Assembly (NCBI GenBank): GCA_965226805.1
Contig: CBDDDW010000013.1
Location: 1-10,183, forward strand
DNA length: 10,183 nt
Reading direction: 5' to 3'
DNA from: CBDDDW01 sp965226805
GTDB lineage: Bacteria; Chloroflexota; Dehalococcoidia; Lucifugimonadales; JAGWBF01
Below, one piece after another: positions 6,688 to 10,183 of the stretch. The position numbers and the translations under genes are program-made. The notes beneath the pieces are model-generated. The model searched no databases and was not told the DNA's origin. It was given only the letters and a program-made list of their open reading frames with translations. Every line of letters starts with the position of its first letter. The first letter of the stretch is position 1.

Positions 6688-6703
6688 GAATACTCTGAAC
6701 AAG
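6688..6703. repeat. left terminal inverted repeat of the IS5-family element
   Basis: GAATACTCTGAACAAG; the inner 12 bases are identical to the right copy, and the two differ only at positions 2 and 4. Confidence 0.9.
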
Positions 6704-6874
6704 GGCAGCGAGGGGTTTTCTGGCGGTTACTGGGGGAGTTTCGCGGAAATACTCCGGCCTCCAGGGCTGTTTTCCCAGATGTGCCGCCCTCTCATTGCGC
6801 TCCGGCGGGGCCGTTGCAACCTTTGACCGGCCCTTCCGGTGGCCCCCGGCCAGATTTGGCCCACTGCGCCCATG

Positions 6875-7825
6875 TCAGCCAGTCAGTTGGCCCTCCGCCG
6901 TCAGCAGGTTGCCCAAGCCAAAAAGCAGCGCCAGACGCTCCGTGTTCTTCGCCAGTCCCCGGTAGCGCACCTTGGCGTAGCCAAACACCCGCTTCACTTT
7001 CAGGAAAGGGTGCTCCACCTTGGCCCTAACCGATGCCTTGTTCCTCTCCGCCAACGCTTCCGCACTCTCAGGCTCGAGTTTCCGGCGTTTCCCCGGACGC
7101 ATCGCCACCTGCCATTCCACCCCACGCCCCAGGTTCTCCTCCCGCTTGTGGACTCCCTGATACCCAGCGTCGCACCACACCTGTGTCTCACCGCCGTGCA
7201 GCAGCCCGTGCGCCTCGGTCACGTCGTGGACATTGGCCGCCGTGGTGCTCAGGCTGTGCACTATCCCGGTTTCGGAATCCACTCCGATGTGCGCCTTCAT
7301 CCCGAAATGCCACTGGTTCCCCTTCTTCGTCTGATGCATCTCCGGGTCCCGCTCCCCGGCCCGGTTCTTGGTGGACGACGGAGCCTCGATGATGCTGGCG
7401 TCCACGATGGTTCCCTCCCTCAGCCGCAGTCCCTGCGACTCCAGGTGGGCGTTGATCTCATCGAGCAGCCCTTTGCCCAGTTCGTGGCGCTCCAGGAGGT
7501 GGCGGAAGTTCAGGATGGTGGTCTCGTCCGGCAAAGCCTCCGCCAGACTCAGACCCGCGAACCTCCTGACCGATTCGGCCTCGTATAGCAGGTCCTCCAT
7601 GCCTGGGTCGCTGAGGTTATAGAACAGCTGGACGCAGTGAATCCGCAGCATCACCGGCAGCGGGTAAGGCCGGCGGCCCTGGCCCGGCTTGGCATAAAAC
7701 GGGCGGATGCGCTCTTCCAGCTTTTGCCACGGAATGAGGCCATCCATGCGCTCCAAGAAGATCTCGCGGCGGGTCTGGCGTTTCTTGGCGTCATATACCA
7801 GGTCGGCAAAAGTCGGCTGCTCCAT
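6875..7825 (-). CDS. IS5-family DDE transposase
   Basis: The enzyme cuts and rejoins the ends of its own element. From ATG 7825 it has 316 residues and a TGA stop; a TTG one codon upstream is possible, but the ATG is better placed after GGAGAG. The N-terminal DNA-binding part includes 'PLPVMLRIHCVQLFYNLSD' near residue 56, usual for IS5 proteins. The catalytic core shows all three acidic residues: D142 in 'TIVDASIIEAPSSTKN', D219 in 'VWCDAGYQGVHKRE' and E271 in 'AKVEHPFLKVKRVFGY'. The segment 'KAHIGVDSETGIVHSLSTT' lies between the two Asp residues, and the end 'NTERLALLFGLGNLL' is also typical. No frameshift or internal stop is seen, so the protein should be active. The 171 bases between its stop and the left end carry only non-coding IS sequence. 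Confidence 0.95.
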   Translation of the reverse strand: MEQPTFADLVYDAKKRQTRREIFLERMDGLIPWQKLEERIRPFYAKPGQGRRPYPLPVMLRIHCVQLFYNLSDPGMEDLLYEAESVRRFAGLSLAEALPDETTILNFRHLLERHELGKGLLDEINAHLESQGLRLREGTIVDASIIEAPSSTKNRAGERDPEMHQTKKGNQWHFGMKAHIGVDSETGIVHSLSTTAANVHDVTEAHGLLHGGETQVWCDAGYQGVHKREENLGRGVEWQVAMRPGKRRKLEPESAEALAERNKASVRAKVEHPFLKVKRVFGYAKVRYRGLAKNTERLALLFGLGNLLTAEGQLTG

Positions 7826-7884
7826 CAATTCTCTCTCCGTCCGGCACCGGCTGCTCCAACTATACTATGCCACAATCAGACGGG

Positions 7885-7900
7885 CTTGTTCAGAGTTTCC
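7885..7900. repeat. right terminal inverted repeat of the IS5-family element
   Basis: CTTGTTCAGAGTTTCC, the inverted partner of 6688-6703. It lies 59 bases upstream of the transposase start, so the transposase promoter should lie between them. Confidence 0.9.
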
Positions 7901-7904
7901 CTAA
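7901..7904. repeat. right target-site duplication CTAA
   Basis: This is the matching copy of the CTAA at 6684-6687, directly outside the right inverted repeat. Confidence 0.85.
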
Positions 7905-7928
7905 AACCATTGGCTGCCTGCAGCGGCT

Positions 7929-7934
7929 AGGAAG
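7929..7934 (+). promoter_or_regulatory. ribosome binding site AGGAAG for the fusion enzyme
   Basis: AGGAAG lies 5 bases before ATG 7940. An in-frame TAG at 7928-7930 rules out a longer protein, so the start is well fixed; only GTG 7934 would compete. Confidence 0.75.
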
Positions 7935-7939
7935 TGGCT

Positions 7940-10183
7940 ATGAAAAATGCTCGTGTGTCCGGTGCACCGGTGGGTGAGACGGTTATAGACTTTCTCCGGG
8001 GAGCGGTCGAGAGGTACGGGTCCCGCGATGCTCTCCTGTTCAAGCCGGCATTCCGGTACCAGCGATGGAGCTATTCACGGCTGTGGAACGAGTCCGGACA
8101 GGTCGCGACCCTTCTCCAGCGCCGGGGCCTGACAATGGGGGACCAAGTCATCCTGTGGGGACCCAACTCTCCCCACTGGGTGCTCATTTTCTTCGGGTGT
8201 ATCAGGGCGGGAGTCGTATTGGTCCCCCTGGACCTTCGCAGCGCGCCCGACTACGTTTCCAGGGTCATATCCAGGACAGAACCGAAACTGGCGTTCACGT
8301 CGCGGCTCACTCCGAAGGACGAGGTTGACCTGGGGGTCCCTGAAATTACCTTCGAGGAGTTGGAAGCCGCCATCCAAGGTTTGCCCCAGCCGGAGCATGT
8401 GGACATCGCGCCGGACGATCTCGCCGAGATCATGTTCACCTCCGGCACGACGGGCGACCCAAAGGGCGTCATGCTCACGCACCGAAACCTGACAGCGAAC
8501 ATAGAGGGTGTATCCCAGTACATCTCCTGCAACCCCTCGAGCCGGCTCCTGTCCATCCTTCCCCTCAGTCACATGTACGAGCAGATGGGCGGGCTGTTCA
8601 TCGTGCTGTACCACGGCGCCAGTGTCACATATCCGACCAGCCGCCAGCCGACCGTTCTGGCCCGGACGATGCGTGAGCGCAGGATAACCATCATGCTTCT
8701 CGTCCCCCAGGCGTTGGAGCTGCTGATGAACGGAATTGAGCGGGAGGTGAAACGGCAGGGAAGGGAATCCCTCTGGAACCGGCTTCTCAGGATAGCCGCG
8801 GAGACACCCTTTCCCCTGCGACGCCTTCTGTTTCGCCGGGTCCACAAGCAGTTTGGCGGAAAGCTCGACTTCATCGTGTCGGGAGGGGCTGCGCTGGACC
8901 AGGACCTGGGACGCAAGTGGGAGCTGCTGGGGGTCAAGATCGTACAGGGGTATGGGACCACCGAGGCATCCCCCGTCATCAGCAACCACAGCTTACGAGA
9001 ACGTCGCCTCGGCTCCACCGGTCGCCCGCTGCCCAACGTAGAGGTAAAGATCAGCAGCGAAGGCGAGATTCTGGTGCGCGGGGACAACGTCACCCCGGGT
9101 TACTGGCGCGCGCCCGAGGAGACTGCGGCAGCCTTCGACGGGGACTGGTACAAGACGGGCGACCTGGGGTTCTTCGACGACGAGGGGTTCCTTCACATTC
9201 AGGGCAGAAAAAAGGATATGATCGTCCTCCCCAGCGGCCAAAATATCTTTCCGGAGGACATCCAGGCGGTCCTGGCAAAGCACCCGAACGTTACGGATGC
9301 GACCGTGGTGGGGCTTACGAGAGGCTCGTCGGTTGAGGTGCACGCGGCCTTGATTCTGGACGACGCCGACACCGCTCAAGAGGTTGTTTCCTGGACCAAC
9401 GGCCAGCTGGCCGAACAGCAGAGGATCAGAGGCTTCACTGTTTGGGCTGACGAGGACTTTCCTCGCACCCACACCCTCAAAGTAAAGAAAGGGGTGGTGA
9501 TCGATACCATTCTCGGCAGGATACAGCCGGACTCTCCGGCTGTATCACCGGCAGGCGGAAGCCCGGCAGGAGAGGCCAGGAGCCTGCGCCAGATCATCGG
9601 CGAGGTGAGCAGACGAAGTTTTGAGGAAGTGCGGGACGACGCAACCCTGGGCGGCGACCTGGGCCTGGACTCCCTTGGCCGCGTCGAACTGCTTTCGGCA
9701 ATAGAGGCGGAGCTGGGTGTCTACATGGATGAGAGCCAGTTGAGCCCGGGAATGACGGTCCGGCGCTTGGAGGCTCTCGTCGAAGAGGGGTCAAGGAACC
9801 CGCCGATGATGAGCTTTCCAGGTTGGGGCATGCAATGGTGGTGCCGTATCCTTCGCGGATTCCTCCAGCGGGTAGTCATCTTCCCGGTGGTCAGCCTTCC
9901 CTATAAACTGAAGGTGGTGGGCCGCGAGAACCTGGAAGGCATCATCGGCCCCGTGCTCTTCGCGTCCAACCACAACCTCGGCCTGGACAACCCGTTGATC
10001 ATCAAGGCGGTTCCCCTCAAGTGGCGCCGCCGGATGGCGGTGGCCGGGGCCGCCGATCTCTGGAAGAATCCGATATGGTGGATCATGAACCCCCTATTGG
10101 GAAACGCCTTCCCGCTGGCTAAGGAGGGGTCCGTCAGGCCCAGTCTCGAGAACATGGGGAAGATCATGGACGACGGCTGGTCG
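7940..10183 (+). CDS. acyl-AMP ligase / acyl carrier / PlsC acyltransferase fusion (3'-partial)
   Basis: The frame is open from ATG 7940 to the window end (748 codons, no stop). Domain 1 (about residues 1-530) is an ANL-family long-chain acyl-CoA or acyl-ACP synthetase: ATP loop 'TSGTTGDPKGVMLTH' (167-181), 'GYGTTEASP' (Y338), 'WYKTGDLG' (D408), 'GRKKDMIVLPSGQNIFPED' from 422, and a C-terminal 'FPRTHTLKVKKG' with the likely catalytic K514. It activates a fatty acid as acyl-adenylate. Domain 2 (about 545-620) is an acyl carrier domain with 'LGLDSLGRVELL'; S578 should carry phosphopantetheine. A Trp-rich, probably membrane-touching linker ('PGWGMQWWCRILRGFLQRVV') leads to domain 3, an acyltransferase of the PlsC/LPLAT group with the HX4D motif in 'SNHNLGLDNP' (H678, D683). 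The usual F-P-E-G-T motif would lie beyond the window. The likely role is activation of a fatty acid, loading on the built-in carrier, and transfer to a lysolipid or other acceptor at the inner membrane. The order is the reverse of E. coli Aas (PlsC first, ligase second). The acyl acceptor is inferred only. Confidence 0.93.
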   Translation, partial: MKNARVSGAPVGETVIDFLRGAVERYGSRDALLFKPAFRYQRWSYSRLWNESGQVATLLQRRGLTMGDQVILWGPNSPHWVLIFFGCIRAGVVLVPLDLRSAPDYVSRVISRTEPKLAFTSRLTPKDEVDLGVPEITFEELEAAIQGLPQPEHVDIAPDDLAEIMFTSGTTGDPKGVMLTHRNLTANIEGVSQYISCNPSSRLLSILPLSHMYEQMGGLFIVLYHGASVTYPTSRQPTVLARTMRERRITIMLLVPQALELLMNGIEREVKRQGRESLWNRLLRIAAETPFPLRRLLFRRVHKQFGGKLDFIVSGGAALDQDLGRKWELLGVKIVQGYGTTEASPVISNHSLRERRLGSTGRPLPNVEVKISSEGEILVRGDNVTPGYWRAPEETAAAFDGDWYKTGDLGFFDDEGFLHIQGRKKDMIVLPSGQNIFPEDIQAVLAKHPNVTDATVVGLTRGSSVEVHAALILDDADTAQEVVSWTNGQLAEQQRIRGFTVWADEDFPRTHTLKVKKGVVIDTILGRIQPDSPAVSPAGGSPAGEARSLRQIIGEVSRRSFEEVRDDATLGGDLGLDSLGRVELLSAIEAELGVYMDESQLSPGMTVRRLEALVEEGSRNPPMMSFPGWGMQWWCRILRGFLQRVVIFPVVSLPYKLKVVGRENLEGIIGPVLFASNHNLGLDNPLIIKAVPLKWRRRMAVAGAADLWKNPIWWIMNPLLGNAFPLAKEGSVRPSLENMGKIMDDGWS

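Larger units (their letters stand above)
6688..7900 (-). mobile_element. complete IS5-family insertion sequence, 1213 bp
   Basis: The element is bounded by 16-bp inverted repeats (GAATACTCTGAACAAG at 6688-6703; its partner at 7885-7900 reads GGAAACTCTGAACAAG in reverse complement, 14 of 16 alike) and flanked on both sides by CTAA. The 4-bp YTAR-type duplication, the size and the single transposase gene fit the IS5 family. Intact repeats, duplication and gene indicate a fairly recent insertion that may still be able to move. Confidence 0.93.

Noticed and set aside
6839..7588. 249-residue + strand frame within the IS5 element
   Set aside because: It is the antisense shadow of the transposase, which has all DDE residues.
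8075..8989. 304-residue - strand frame opposite the ligase domain
   Set aside because: No family features. The + strand frame contains continuous AMP-ligase motifs and runs uninterrupted to the window end.

Overview
The window looks like a piece of a high-GC bacterial chromosome. The right half (from about 5884) has strongly G/C-ending codons and holds ordinary housekeeping-type genes. The left half (1 to about 5450) is an accessory stretch of uncharacterised genes, broken genes, transposase genes and a palindromic repeat. The types of protein seen (a TxHxHPDH metallo-beta-lactamase-fold protein, an AMP-ligase/carrier/acyltransferase fusion, an uncharacterised 'WWPEDRAWCVATD' family) suggest Chloroflexota (Dehalococcoidia-like) or a related high-GC lineage. 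That is inference from memory of families, with no search behind it.

Left accessory block, + strand. First comes a conserved protein of unknown function (13-720). A small membrane protein follows (791-1159, probably starting further upstream). Next is a two-helix membrane-anchored protein with an extracellular domain and a Thr/Pro-rich tail (1222-1992); an in-frame TAG seems to cut off a further 73 codons, up to 2214. Then come another small membrane protein (2239-2625) and a zinc-ribbon protein gene (2666 to about 3660) broken by two frameshifts that compensate each other. Downstream is an IS1380-type transposase gene on the - strand (5145-3811). It is interrupted by one in-frame TAG that lies exactly at the tip of a perfect 14-bp inverted repeat.

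Middle. From 5223 to 5883 I see no credible gene. The stretch contains one REP/MITE-like palindromic repeat (5386-5453) of the 'GTCATTCCCGC-GAAA-GCGGG' type.

Right block, + strand. A complete metallo-beta-lactamase-fold hydrolase (5884-6597) is followed by a hairpin. An intact IS5-family element (6688-7900) then has 16-bp terminal inverted repeats, a CTAA target duplication and a full DDE transposase on the - strand. After it begins a large multidomain lipid enzyme (7940 to the window end, no stop reached): acyl-AMP ligase, then acyl carrier domain, then PlsC-type acyltransferase. Before the IS5 element arrived, the hydrolase and the lipid enzyme were neighbours on the same strand, about 125 bp apart.

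Overall, the left part reads as a decaying island next to a conserved chromosomal segment. I found no CRISPR array, no RNA gene and no clear new defence system. The points most worth checking are the two in-frame TAG interruptions, the palindrome that may have created one of them, the frameshifted zinc-ribbon gene, and the order of domains in the fusion enzyme.
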